Below, one piece after another: positions 24,822-32,438 of a stretch of DNA of 63,144 nucleotides. The notes beneath the pieces are model-generated. The model did no database searches. It saw only the letters and a list, made by a program, of their open reading frames with translations, and was not told where the DNA came from. Numbering within the stretch: the first letter of the stretch is position 1; every line of letters starts with the position of its first letter. This DNA is from Paenarthrobacter sp. Z7-10 (GTDB taxonomy: Bacteria > Actinomycetota > Actinomycetes > Actinomycetales > Micrococcaceae), in NCBI RefSeq assembly GCF_026932795.1, contig NZ_JADPVH010000020.1, positions 1-63,144 on the forward strand, read 5' to 3'. The translations under genes were made by a program, and so were the position numbers.

Positions 24822-25880
24822 ATGTCGTCGTTACCGTTGTGGCTGCTTATCCTGATTTTCGTGGGCGCTTCTGTCGTCATTTGGTTTGCCGGGATTCAGC
24901 TGTCCCGGAAGACGGATATCCTCGATCAGCGATTCCATCTGGGCTCGGCCCTGGGAGGACTGATTCTGCTGGCGATTGCCACTAACCTGCCAGAACTGGC
25001 CATCACCATCAGTGCCGCGGCGTCCGGGGATCTTGAAGTCGCGGTTGGCAATATCCTCGGTGGCATTGCCCTGCAGACGGTGGTCCTGGTGGTGCTGGAC
25101 GTTTTCGGCGTCAAGGGAAAGCACCCGCTGACCTACAAGGCCGCTTCGCTGACACTGGTGATCGAGGCCGTTACCGTGATCGGTGTGCTGGCCGTCGTCG
25201 TTGCCGGCAGCCAATTGCCCCCGGGTCTGGTCTTCGTCAGGCTGACGCCCGACGTGGTGCTGATCGCGGCCATTTGGGTCGTGGGGCTGCTGTTGGTCCA
25301 GCGCGCACAAAAGGGCCTGCCGTGGCAGGAACAGGGTGAGGCCCCGGACAGTGCCGCACCCAAGGGGCACAGCAAAAAAAGCTCCACGGACTCCAGTAAG
25401 GGAAGCACCACCGCCGCGGTGCTGATTTTCGTGGGCGCAGCCATTGCCACACTGGTGGCCGGCGTCGTCCTGGAACAAAGCGGAAGCGCCGCTGCGGACC
25501 ATATTGGCCTTTCCGGCGTGCTGTTTGGAGCCACGGTCCTGGCACTGGCCACCTCGCTGCCGGAAATTTCCACCGGGCTTGCATCGGTCAAGACAGGCGA
25601 TTACAAACTGGCGATGAGCGACATTTTCGGCGGCAATGCCTTCCTGCCCGTGCTGTTCCTGCTGGCGGTGCTGATCTCCGGCAAGTCCGTCCTGCCGCAG
25701 GCGCACGCCACCGACATCTACCTGACCGCGCTGGCGATTCTGCTGACGCTGGTCTACCTGTTGGGGCTGCTGTTCCGTCCGAAGCGCAGGATAGCCCGGA
25801 TGGGCCCCGATTCTCTGGTGGTATTGATCCTCTACGCCGTCGGTGTCGCCGGTCTGTTTGCCGTCGCTGCCGCCGGCTGA
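24822..25880 (+). CDS. sodium/calcium exchanger (CaCA) family antiporter
   Basis: Integral membrane protein of 352 residues, about ten membrane segments in two halves. The two alpha repeats are clear: AIATNLPELAITISAAASGD near residue 52 and ALATSLPEISTGLASVKTGD near residue 243, each with the Glu that binds cation. A hydrophilic Ser/Lys loop (about residues 175-200) joins the halves. The expected activity is cation/Ca2+ antiport across the cytoplasmic membrane; the counter-ion is unknown. ATG 24822 has GGGAGG four bases upstream. An inverted repeat upstream suggests repressor control. Confidence 0.88.
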   Translation: MSSLPLWLLILIFVGASVVIWFAGIQLSRKTDILDQRFHLGSALGGLILLAIATNLPELAITISAAASGDLEVAVGNILGGIALQTVVLVVLDVFGVKGKHPLTYKAASLTLVIEAVTVIGVLAVVVAGSQLPPGLVFVRLTPDVVLIAAIWVVGLLLVQRAQKGLPWQEQGEAPDSAAPKGHSKKSSTDSSKGSTTAAVLIFVGAAIATLVAGVVLEQSGSAAADHIGLSGVLFGATVLALATSLPEISTGLASVKTGDYKLAMSDIFGGNAFLPVLFLLAVLISGKSVLPQAHATDIYLTALAILLTLVYLLGLLFRPKRRIARMGPDSLVVLILYAVGVAGLFAVAAAG

Positions 25881-25899
25881 GCACACCGGACACAGCACG

Positions 25900-25945
25900 A
25901 CGACGGCGGCCGCCTCCCCCGCGAAGGGGAGACGGCCGCCGTCGT
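25900..25945. terminator. bidirectional terminator between antiporter gene and ilvE
   Basis: A 20-position stem with one C/A mismatch (25900-25919 with 25926-25945) and a CGCGAA loop lies between convergent genes, 20 bases after the antiporter stop. On the plus strand ACTTTCC follows. It should end both transcripts. Confidence 0.8.
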
Positions 25946-26034
25946 ACTTTCCAAAGCCAGCCCGGACAAGCGGACCGGTCGCTCCCGGCCGCAGCGGCCG
26001 GCCCAGTGACGCCCGTATGGTCAGGCGAGACGGA

Positions 26035-27147
26035 TTAGGCCAGCCTGGTCAACCAGCCGTGGGTGTCCTCGACCGTACCGGTCTGGATGCCCAGCAGCTG
26101 CTCACGGATACTCATGGTGACTTCGCCGGCCTTGGCGTCCGCGGCGCCGATGCTTTCGCTTTCGTCCTTGAGCAGGCCAATGGGCGTGATGACCGCCGCC
26201 GTGCCGCAGGCAAACACTTCGCTGATCTCTCCGGAGGCAATCCCGTCGCGCCATTCATCGAGGGTGATTTCGCGCTCCTGCACGTCCAGCCCGCGGTCCC
26301 TGGCGAGCTGCATCACCGAGGAGCGGGTGACGCCCTCCAGGATGGTGCCGGTGAGCGCGGGGGTGACGAGACGGCCGTCCTTGAAGACGAAGAAGACGTT
26401 CATGCCGCCGAGTTCTTCCACCGCGTTGTCATTGAAGCTGTCTAGGAACAGCACCTGCTTGCAGTCGTTCGCTTCCGCTTCCAGCTGGGCCGCCAGGGAC
26501 GCGGCATAGTTTCCGCCACACTTGGCAGCACCGGTTCCGCCGCGGCCGGCGCGCGCATAGTTACGGGAGATCCAGATGGAGACCGGCTTGAGCTCGCCGC
26601 CAAAGTAGTTGCCAGCCGGGGACGCGATGACCCGGAAGGAGACCTCGCGCGCCGGGCGGACGCCCAGGAATGCTTCGGTGGCAATCATGAACGGGCGCAG
26701 GTAGAGGCTGTCGCCGTCGCGGGTGGGAACCCAGTCCTGGTCCGCTGTGACCAGCCCGCGGATGGCGTCCAGGAAAACCTGCTCCGGCAGCTGCGGCAGG
26801 GCCAGGCGCGCGGCCGAGCGGTTCAGGCGTGCGGCGTTAGCTTCGGGCCGGAAGGTCCAAATGGTGCCGTCGGCATGCCGGTACGCCTTCAGGCCTTCGA
26901 AGATCTCCTGCCCGTAGTGCAGGACGGCTGCCGCCGGGTCCAGCGTAATGGGCCCATAGGGCTCGATCCGGGCATTCTTCCAGTTACCCTGGCCGTCCGC
27001 GTCGACGCTGAAGTCGACGACGGCCGTGTGGTCCGTGAAGTAGTCGCCAAAGCCGGGGGCGGCCAGGATGGCGTCCCGGTCCTGGGCCGATTTCGGGTTC
27101 GCAGACAACTGCTGCGTGAATTCCAGTTCACTGACTGTCGGGGTCAT
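26035..27147 (-). CDS. ilvE: branched-chain amino acid aminotransferase
   Basis: PLP enzyme exchanging the amino group between glutamate and the 2-oxo acids of Leu, Ile and Val, the last step of their synthesis. The 370-residue product is a class IV aminotransferase: HYGQEIFEGLKAYRHADG, RPFMIATE, the PLP lysine in GTGAAKCGGNYAASLAAQ, VFACGTAAVITPIG near the C-terminus. Length suits the actinobacterial type. It lies downstream of leuB on the same strand with a gap of about 170 bases containing direct repeats, so it may be expressed with leuB or separately. Confidence 0.96.
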   Translation of the reverse strand: MTPTVSELEFTQQLSANPKSAQDRDAILAAPGFGDYFTDHTAVVDFSVDADGQGNWKNARIEPYGPITLDPAAAVLHYGQEIFEGLKAYRHADGTIWTFRPEANAARLNRSAARLALPQLPEQVFLDAIRGLVTADQDWVPTRDGDSLYLRPFMIATEAFLGVRPAREVSFRVIASPAGNYFGGELKPVSIWISRNYARAGRGGTGAAKCGGNYAASLAAQLEAEANDCKQVLFLDSFNDNAVEELGGMNVFFVFKDGRLVTPALTGTILEGVTRSSVMQLARDRGLDVQEREITLDEWRDGIASGEISEVFACGTAAVITPIGLLKDESESIGAADAKAGEVTMSIREQLLGIQTGTVEDTHGWLTRLA

Positions 27148-27237
27148 GGTTCCTCCACATCGTGGTGCACGCCTGCGTGCACGCGGTTTTACGATTCAAG
27201 CCTACTCCCGGACACAGCTCCCACTGACGCCGGGCGC

Positions 27238-27324
27238 CGGACGGACGGACCCAGCTCAGACGGGGGACCGCCCCACGCGGCTCAGGCCGGACGTCGGTCG
27301 GACGGACGGACCCAGCTCAGACGG
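27238..27324. repeat. 26-bp perfect direct repeat spanning the leuB stop
   Basis: The same 26 bases occur at 27238-27263 and 27299-27324, 61 bases apart; the second copy includes the leuB stop codon. Each contains a CGGA tandem followed by CCCAGCTCAGACGG. The region between leuB and ilvE may have grown by local duplication. Confidence 0.85.
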
Positions 27325-28372
27325 ATGCGGCGATGGCGTCGCCGATTTCCGCGGTCCGCCGTGGCGCCGGTGAATCCGTCCGGCCGGCGATGTCCGCCGT
27401 CACTGCCGCGACAATGCGCTGCGCGGCGTCCTCGTGGCCCAGGTGCTCAAGCAACAGGGCCGCGGACAGGATGGCCGCCGTCGGATCCGCTTTCTGCTGG
27501 CCGGCAATGTCCGGTGCGGAGCCATGCACTGGCTCGAACATGGAGGGCGCGGTGCGGTCCATGTTGAGGTTGCCCGACGCCGCCAGCCCAATACCGCCGC
27601 TGACCGCGGCAGCCAGATCGGTAATGATGTCGCCGAACAGGTTGTCCGTGACAATAACGTCGAAGCGGGCCGGATCGGTGACAAGGAAAATCATCGCCGC
27701 ATCCACGTGCAGGTAGTCCACCGAAACCTCGGGGAATTCAGCGGCCACAGCTTCGACGGTCCGCTTCCACAAGTGCCCGGCGTGGACCAGCACGTTGTGC
27801 TTGTGTACGTAGGTGAGCTTGCGCCTCGGCCTGGCGCTGGCCCGGCGGAAGCCATCGCGGACCACTCGCTCCACACCGAAAGCGGTGTTGACGGACACCT
27901 CGGTGGCCACTTCCTGGGGTGTGCCCACCCGCAGGGCGCCGCCATTGCCGACGTACGGGCCCTCGGTTCCTTCCCGAACCACGATGAAATCGATTGCGCC
28001 CGGATCCGCCAGCGGACTAGCCACGCCGGGATAGAGCCGGGAGGGACGCAGGTTGACGTAGTGGTCCAGGCTGAAGCGCAGCTTGAGCAGCATTTCGCGT
28101 TCGATCAGTCCGGACGGGATCCGGGTATCCCCCGGGGCTGCGCCTACCGCCCCGAAGAGGATCGCCTGGTGCGTGCGCAGCGCGTCAAGGGTTTCGGCCG
28201 GAAGGGTTTCGCCGGTCCGCAGCCAGTGCTCCGCACCAAGCTGGTATTCGGTCAGTTGCAGGTCCACGCCGGCGTCCGACGTGACCTTCCGCAGCACCTT
28301 AACGGCTTCGGCAATGACCTCGGGGCCAATACCATCACCGGGAATGACAGCAAGATTCAGGAATTCGCTCAT
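27317..28372 (-). CDS. leuB: 3-isopropylmalate dehydrogenase
   Basis: Oxidatively decarboxylates 3-isopropylmalate with NAD+, leucine pathway step three. The 351-residue product has [20 protein letters not shown], the substrate arginines in [20 protein letters not shown], the Asp-rich [19 protein letters not shown], and [16 protein letters not shown] start at ATG 28372, where the conserved N-terminus begins; a longer reading adds an unlikely 16 residues. It is unlinked to leuCD by 8 kb. Two TA-like genes lie upstream in the other direction. Confidence 0.96.
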   Translation of the reverse strand: MSEFLNLAVIPGDGIGPEVIAEAVKVLRKVTSDAGVDLQLTEYQLGAEHWLRTGETLPAETLDALRTHQAILFGAVGAAPGDTRIPSGLIEREMLLKLRFSLDHYVNLRPSRLYPGVASPLADPGAIDFIVVREGTEGPYVGNGGALRVGTPQEVATEVSVNTAFGVERVVRDGFRRASARPRRKLTYVHKHNVLVHAGHLWKRTVEAVAAEFPEVSVDYLHVDAAMIFLVTDPARFDVIVTDNLFGDIITDLAAAVSGGIGLAASGNLNMDRTAPSMFEPVHGSAPDIAGQQKADPTAAILSAALLLEHLGHEDAAQRIVAAVTADIAGRTDSPAPRRTAEIGDAIAASV

Positions 28373-28476
28373 GGTATTCAGGGTAGCCAGACCATCCACA
28401 TGATGGGCAACGCGTCTCACACTGCGGACGGACGCGAGTTAGCGGTTCATCTCCGACGCTAAGCGTTCATAGACTT

Positions 28477-28490
28477 CAGAACACGTTCTG
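28477..28490. promoter_or_regulatory. palindrome before TA pair, likely autoregulatory site
   Basis: CAGAAC-AC-GTTCTG is a perfect 6-bp inverted repeat 15 bases before the antitoxin-like gene's ATG. The flanks extend the symmetry partly. Position and form fit an antitoxin operator. Confidence 0.5.
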
Positions 28491-28505
28491 AGTTAGTCTT
28501 GGTAA

Positions 28506-29015
28506 ATGAGTGCAGTAACAAAATCAGGTAAGACCTTCCCATCTTCCAAAAGCCCAGTGGCACCCCAGCCCTTCAACACCCGGACTTCGTTCCAGTCTTC
28601 TGAACTGAGCCGCTCCTCCGCTGATGTATTTGCTGCAGCGGCAGACCACCCTGTCCGGGTCACCCGCCGTGACGGCGAGTCACTCGTGCTGATGTCCGAG
28701 AGCGCAGATTCGGCACGCATTTCGCTGCTGGAACTGGCAGCCCAGCTCGTTGCCGTCTCAACAAGCACGGAGGGAACGCTTGCAGCCCGCATGAGCGACC
28801 GCTTCCCGTGGATGCTTGCCCTGAGCCCAGCTGACCAGGAGGCTTGTGCCAATGACGTCCTAGCGGCAGCGAGGGCGTCCTTTGCCACCAATCAGCCCCA
28901 TCTGGCCATTGCAGAACTGACCTCATGGCGTGAAACGGCCACGGCCACCGCAGCCGGCCTCGGCAAGGAACCTGTCGAGTGGCTCGACGACGCAGAAGCC
29001 GTCGAGCGTCCGTAG
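28506..29015 (+). CDS. Phd-like antitoxin (putative)
   Basis: Protein of 169 residues. Its middle (SSADVFAAAADHPVRVTRRD, GESLVLMSES) looks like the DNA-binding N-domain of Phd/YefM-type antitoxins; the first 35 residues are Ser/Pro-rich and the C-terminal half is helical, which could wrap the toxin. It precedes a RelE-like toxin gene by four bases, the usual antitoxin-first order, and a palindrome lies before it. Ribosome site is weak (GGTAA). Assignment rests on fold-like pattern plus context; a search is needed to confirm the family name. Confidence 0.65.
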   Translation: MSAVTKSGKTFPSSKSPVAPQPFNTRTSFQSSELSRSSADVFAAAADHPVRVTRRDGESLVLMSESADSARISLLELAAQLVAVSTSTEGTLAARMSDRFPWMLALSPADQEACANDVLAAARASFATNQPHLAIAELTSWRETATATAAGLGKEPVEWLDDAEAVERP

Positions 29016-29019
29016 AAGC

Positions 29020-29373
29020 ATGGCGAAGGGTGAGAAGAACGAAAAGGTTGAGCGGCCGACAAAGAAGAGTGAGTATGAACTTCAGTTCGCCTCTGTCCAG
29101 GCGAAGCGTGGCTGGACAGATCTGAAAGCCACGATCAGGAATCCCCTGGCTGACGCCTGGGATTTTCTGACGCACACCCCTGAGCAGATAACACCCTTCA
29201 ACTACCCTCTTCGCGGCGAGCTGGGTCTTGTGAAGCGCGGCGGGGCCACCCATGAGCGGTGGCAGCACAAGCCAACACTCAAGGGTGATGCCCGCATCTG
29301 GTTCTACGTCGTGGATCAAGTGGTCTTTCTTGAGCACGTCCACACAAGGCACCCCAACGAGACCAAGAGCTGA
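29020..29373 (+). CDS. RelE/ParE-like toxin (putative)
   Basis: Small basic protein of 117 residues. The pattern RNPLADAWDFLTHTPEQITP, then HERWQHKPTLKGDARIWFYV and VFLEHVHTRHPNETK, resembles actinobacterial RelE/ParE-type toxins, where the core strand pair and terminal His/Arg segment form the active or gyrase-binding face. It starts four bases after the Phd-like gene. RelE-type toxins cleave mRNA at the ribosome, ParE-type act on gyrase; I cannot tell which applies. The first 25 residues are charged and may be flexible. A decayed VOC gene fragment follows. Confidence 0.65.
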   Translation: MAKGEKNEKVERPTKKSEYELQFASVQAKRGWTDLKATIRNPLADAWDFLTHTPEQITPFNYPLRGELGLVKRGGATHERWQHKPTLKGDARIWFYVVDQVVFLEHVHTRHPNETKS

Positions 29374-29381
29374 GTGATCAC

Positions 29382-29474
29382 GTGGCGACCTACGGCGACG
29401 CCTACAAACTCAGGTACCTCCGCGGTCCCAGCGGAGTCCTCGTGATGCTCGCCGAGAATCTGAAGAAAGACTGA
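29382..29474 (+). pseudogene. C-terminal fragment of a VOC/glyoxalase-family gene
   Basis: The frame reads DAYKLRYLRGPSGVLVMLAE then ENLKKD and a stop, which is the typical last strand of VOC (glyoxalase/bleomycin resistance) proteins, including the metal Glu in LAE. Nothing upstream in this frame is recognisable: the toxin gene ends only eight bases before. It is most likely the leftover of a gene replaced when the TA pair inserted. Confidence 0.6.
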
Positions 29475-29598
29475 CACCTGGATCGGCCCAATGGACCTGC
29501 GTTGCTAGGCCGCAGGTCCACGAGGCACACTCTGATTGTGCAAACTCCAACTGTGGCATGACGCCGGGCCGGTGGACTGCGCCCTAAAATGGTTCGAC

Positions 29599-30789
29599 AT
29601 GGCCATGCATCGCATCTACGACTGGTTCCGGCGGCACGCCTTCGTCGTGGATGTCAGCCTGATGGGCCTGCTCCTGGTTTTCCTGCTCCTCGTGGGGCTG
29701 GCCAGCTCCATCGGCGCAGCCGTGCTGGTTACTACGGTCCTGCTGGTTGTGCCGCTGGCTTGGCGGCGGGCCCGAACGGTGCCCGCCGGCATCTTGGTGG
29801 CCGCCGTGGCCTTGGGACAATGGGCTGTGGGGATCACTCCGCTGGCGGCCGATGTCGCCGTCATTCTCATGGTTTACGCCTTGGCGGCCTATGGCCCGCG
29901 GTGGGCCAGTCTGGGCGGATTCGTTTTGGCCCTGACCGGCGCTGTCCTGCTGGTCTCGCGCTTCTACGCACGCAACAATTACCCGGTGCTGTCCGTGCTC
30001 TCCTACGGGGCAGTGCTGGTGGTGCTGTTGTGGGCCCTCGTGTGTTTTGCTTGGGCTCTGGGAGATCTGACGCGGACCAGGCGGCTGCGGCTGCAGGCGC
30101 TGGAGGACCGCACCCACCGGCTGGAGGTTGAGCAGCAGCAGGAACGCGCGCTGGCAGCCTCGGATGAGCGCTCGCATATAGCCCGCGAAATGCACGATAT
30201 CGTGGCACACTCGCTCTCCGTCATCATCACCCAGGCCGACGGCGGGCGGTACGCCGGTGCGGCGGATCCCGCCGTGGCCACTGCGACGCTGGCAACCATC
30301 GCGGACACTGGGCGGGCTTCGCTGCAGGAAATGCGCCGGCTGCTGGGTGTGCTCCGCGGCGGCGAGGAGGCGTCCACTCGGCCGCTCCCGGGCCTGGCGG
30401 ACATAGATGACCTGCTCCTGAGCTTCCGGGCCACCGGGTTGGAACTCACCTTCGAACAGGGCGGTAAGCCGCGCCGAGCACTGCCTCCCGGTGCCGAACT
30501 CACCGCCTACCGCGTGGTCCAGGAAGCCCTGACCAATGTGCTCAAGCACGCCGGCCCGAACGCAACGGCCAGTGCCTCGCTGCGCTGGCAGAGCCGGGGT
30601 CTGGCGATCGAGGTGCTAGACGACGGCCGCGGCGCCGCAGCGGATTCGGTCGCGGGCGGCGTCCATGGCGGCAACGGGATCCGCGGAATGGCCGAGCGCA
30701 CCAAGCTTTACGATGGAACACTGACCGCCCGGCCGCGGACCGGCGGCGGCTTCCAGATCAGCGCATTCATCCCCTATACGGAGGCATAA
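29599..30789 (+). CDS. sensor histidine kinase, NarL/DesK type
   Basis: Membrane sensor kinase of about 396 residues. Four to five N-terminal membrane segments (to about residue 150) have no large outer domain, suggesting sensing within or near the membrane. The HisKA_3 site is EMHDIVAHSLSVIITQADGG with the phospho-accepting His. The ATPase part has AYRVVQEALTNVLKHAG (N box), VLDDGRGA (G1) and GGNGIRGMAERTKLY (G2). It partners with the response regulator that follows two bases downstream. Start is uncertain: ATG 29599 lacks a ribosome site, although TAAAAT stands eight bases before and a leaderless start is possible. Confidence 0.9.
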   Translation: MAMHRIYDWFRRHAFVVDVSLMGLLLVFLLLVGLASSIGAAVLVTTVLLVVPLAWRRARTVPAGILVAAVALGQWAVGITPLAADVAVILMVYALAAYGPRWASLGGFVLALTGAVLLVSRFYARNNYPVLSVLSYGAVLVVLLWALVCFAWALGDLTRTRRLRLQALEDRTHRLEVEQQQERALAASDERSHIAREMHDIVAHSLSVIITQADGGRYAGAADPAVATATLATIADTGRASLQEMRRLLGVLRGGEEASTRPLPGLADIDDLLLSFRATGLELTFEQGGKPRRALPPGAELTAYRVVQEALTNVLKHAGPNATASASLRWQSRGLAIEVLDDGRGAAADSVAGGVHGGNGIRGMAERTKLYDGTLTARPRTGGGFQISAFIPYTEA

Positions 30790-30791
30790 CT

Positions 30792-31529
30792 TTGAGTTCC
30801 ACCCCCCTGCCCACGCCCGAGGGCTCCGGCCACCAGCCCATCCGGGTGGCACTGGTGGATGACCAGCAGCTGGTTCGCTCTGGCTTCACGATGCTCATTA
30901 ACAGCCAGCCTGACCTGGAGGTGGTGGTCCAGGCCGGCAACGGCCACGAGGCCCTTGCCGCGCTCGCGGTGACGGGCGCCGACGTCGTCCTGATGGATGT
31001 GCGGATGCCGGCGATGGACGGCATCGAAACCACCCGCCAACTGATGGAACGCATCCGCACTGCCGCAGCCGGCTCCCGGCTGGCCGAGCTGAAGATCGTG
31101 GTGCTGACCACCTTCGACCTGGACGAATACGCCCTCGCCGCGATTCAGGCCGGCGCCAGCGGCTTCCTGCTCAAGGATGCCCCGCCCGAGGAGCTGCTGG
31201 AGGCGATCCGCACCGTGTACCGCGGGGATGCCGTGATAGCGCCATCGACCACCAAGCGGCTGCTGGAACATGTGGCACCGCTGCTGCGCACTCCGAGCCC
31301 GACCAAGGACCGGCATGCCAGCGTGGTCGACGCTTTGACCACCCGCGAGCGCGAGGTTTTCATCCTTATTGCGCAGGGACTGTCCAATCCGGAGATCGCC
31401 GCCGGGCTGTTTGTCTCCGAGGCGACGGTCAAGACGCATGTGGGCCACATCCTCGGCAAACTGGGAGCGCGGGACCGGGTGCAGCTAGTGCTCATCGCCT
31501 ATGAGACGGGCGTGGTCTCCCCCGGCTGA
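30792..31529 (+). CDS. LuxR/NarL-family response regulator
   Basis: DNA-binding response regulator of 245 residues, partner of the kinase upstream. The receiver has VALVDDQQLVRSGF, phospho-Asp in VVLMDVRMPAMDG, and Lys in GFLLKDAPPEEL. The HTH (LTTREREVFILIAQGLSNPE, VSEATVKTHVGHILGKLG) is of LuxR type. It starts with TTG at 30792, seven bases after GGAGG; the gap to the kinase stop is two bases. It probably controls the ABC transporter genes that follow on the same strand, an arrangement common for envelope-stress or antibiotic-response systems. Confidence 0.95.
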   Translation: MSSTPLPTPEGSGHQPIRVALVDDQQLVRSGFTMLINSQPDLEVVVQAGNGHEALAALAVTGADVVLMDVRMPAMDGIETTRQLMERIRTAAAGSRLAELKIVVLTTFDLDEYALAAIQAGASGFLLKDAPPEELLEAIRTVYRGDAVIAPSTTKRLLEHVAPLLRTPSPTKDRHASVVDALTTREREVFILIAQGLSNPEIAAGLFVSEATVKTHVGHILGKLGARDRVQLVLIAYETGVVSPG

Positions 31530-31640
31530 CCCGGTTCTATGGCTTCTCATCCCCTGGGCGGAAAACGGTCGGCGCAGCAGCCCGGCAACTCCGCCCGCGG
31601 ACCGATCCGCCGGGCACTACCCCCGTCTTAGCGTGGAGCT

Positions 31641-32438
31641 ATGACGACAGGAAGCACACAAATTCAGCAGCATGGCACGACCCGTTCCGCCGCCGTCGCG
31701 GCCCAGGGACTGCATAAGACCTATGGCCGGGCAGAGACCCAAGTAGCCGCCCTGCGGGGTGTCGACATCGACTTTGATGCCGGCAAATTTACCGCCATCA
31801 TGGGTCCCTCCGGCTCCGGCAAATCGACGCTGATGCATTGCCTGGCCGGTCTGGACAGCGTGGACGCAGGATCCGTTCGGATTGGCGGAACCGAAATTAC
31901 CACCCTGTCGGACAAGGCACTGACCATGCTGCGCCGGGACCGGGTGGGCTTCGTCTTCCAGGCGTTTAACCGGGTGCCCACGCTGACGGCCGAGCAGAAC
32001 ATCACCTTGCCCGTGTCGCTGGCCGGTGGCCGGCTGGACCGGGAATGGTTTGCCTCGGTGACCACTTCGCTGGGTCTGACCGACCGGCTCAAACACCGTC
32101 CGCACCAGCTTTCCGGCGGACAGCAGCAGCGGGTAGCCGTTGCCCGGGCGCTGCTGACCCGCCCGGATGTCATTTTCGGCGATGAGCCGACCGGCAACCT
32201 GGATTCCCGCGCGGGCGCCGAGGTCTTGGGCATGCTGCGCCGCAGCTCCCGGGAGGAGGGTCAGAGCATCATCATGGTGACGCACGATCCGATCGCCGCC
32301 TCCTACGCGGACCGGGTGGTCTTGATGAACGACGGCGAATTGGTGGGCGAGCTGCTGGAACCAACGGCCGAGTCGGTCCTGGCTGCCCTGGCGAAGCTGC
32401 GGCCTGACGCATGCTCACCGTTGCCCTCGCCGAGCTGA
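31641..32438 (+). CDS. ABC transporter ATP-binding protein (MacB/LolD type)
   Basis: ATPase of 265 residues, partner of the FtsX-type permease. Walker A is [18 protein letters not shown], the Q-loop [17 protein letters not shown], the signature [16 protein letters not shown], Walker [13 protein letters not shown], and the switch His MVTHDP. This is the MacB/LolD/antimicrobial-peptide class, which transmits force to periplasmic or extracellular domains instead of classic transport. It follows the two-component genes by 110 bases and overlaps the permease gene by 28 bases. Confidence 0.95.
   Translation: MTTGSTQIQQHGTTRSAAVAAQGLHKTYGRAETQVAALRGVDIDFDAGKFTAIMGPSGSGKSTLMHCLAGLDSVDAGSVRIGGTEITTLSDKALTMLRRDRVGFVFQAFNRVPTLTAEQNITLPVSLAGGRLDREWFASVTTSLGLTDRLKHRPHQLSGGQQQRVAVARALLTRPDVIFGDEPTGNLDSRAGAEVLGMLRRSSREEGQSIIMVTHDPIAASYADRVVLMNDGELVGELLEPTAESVLAALAKLRPDACSPLPSPS

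Noticed and set aside
24831-25898. Minus-strand frame opposite the CaCA antiporter gene
   Set aside because: Gln/His-rich translation without membrane helices or motifs, fully within a gene with clear alpha repeats.
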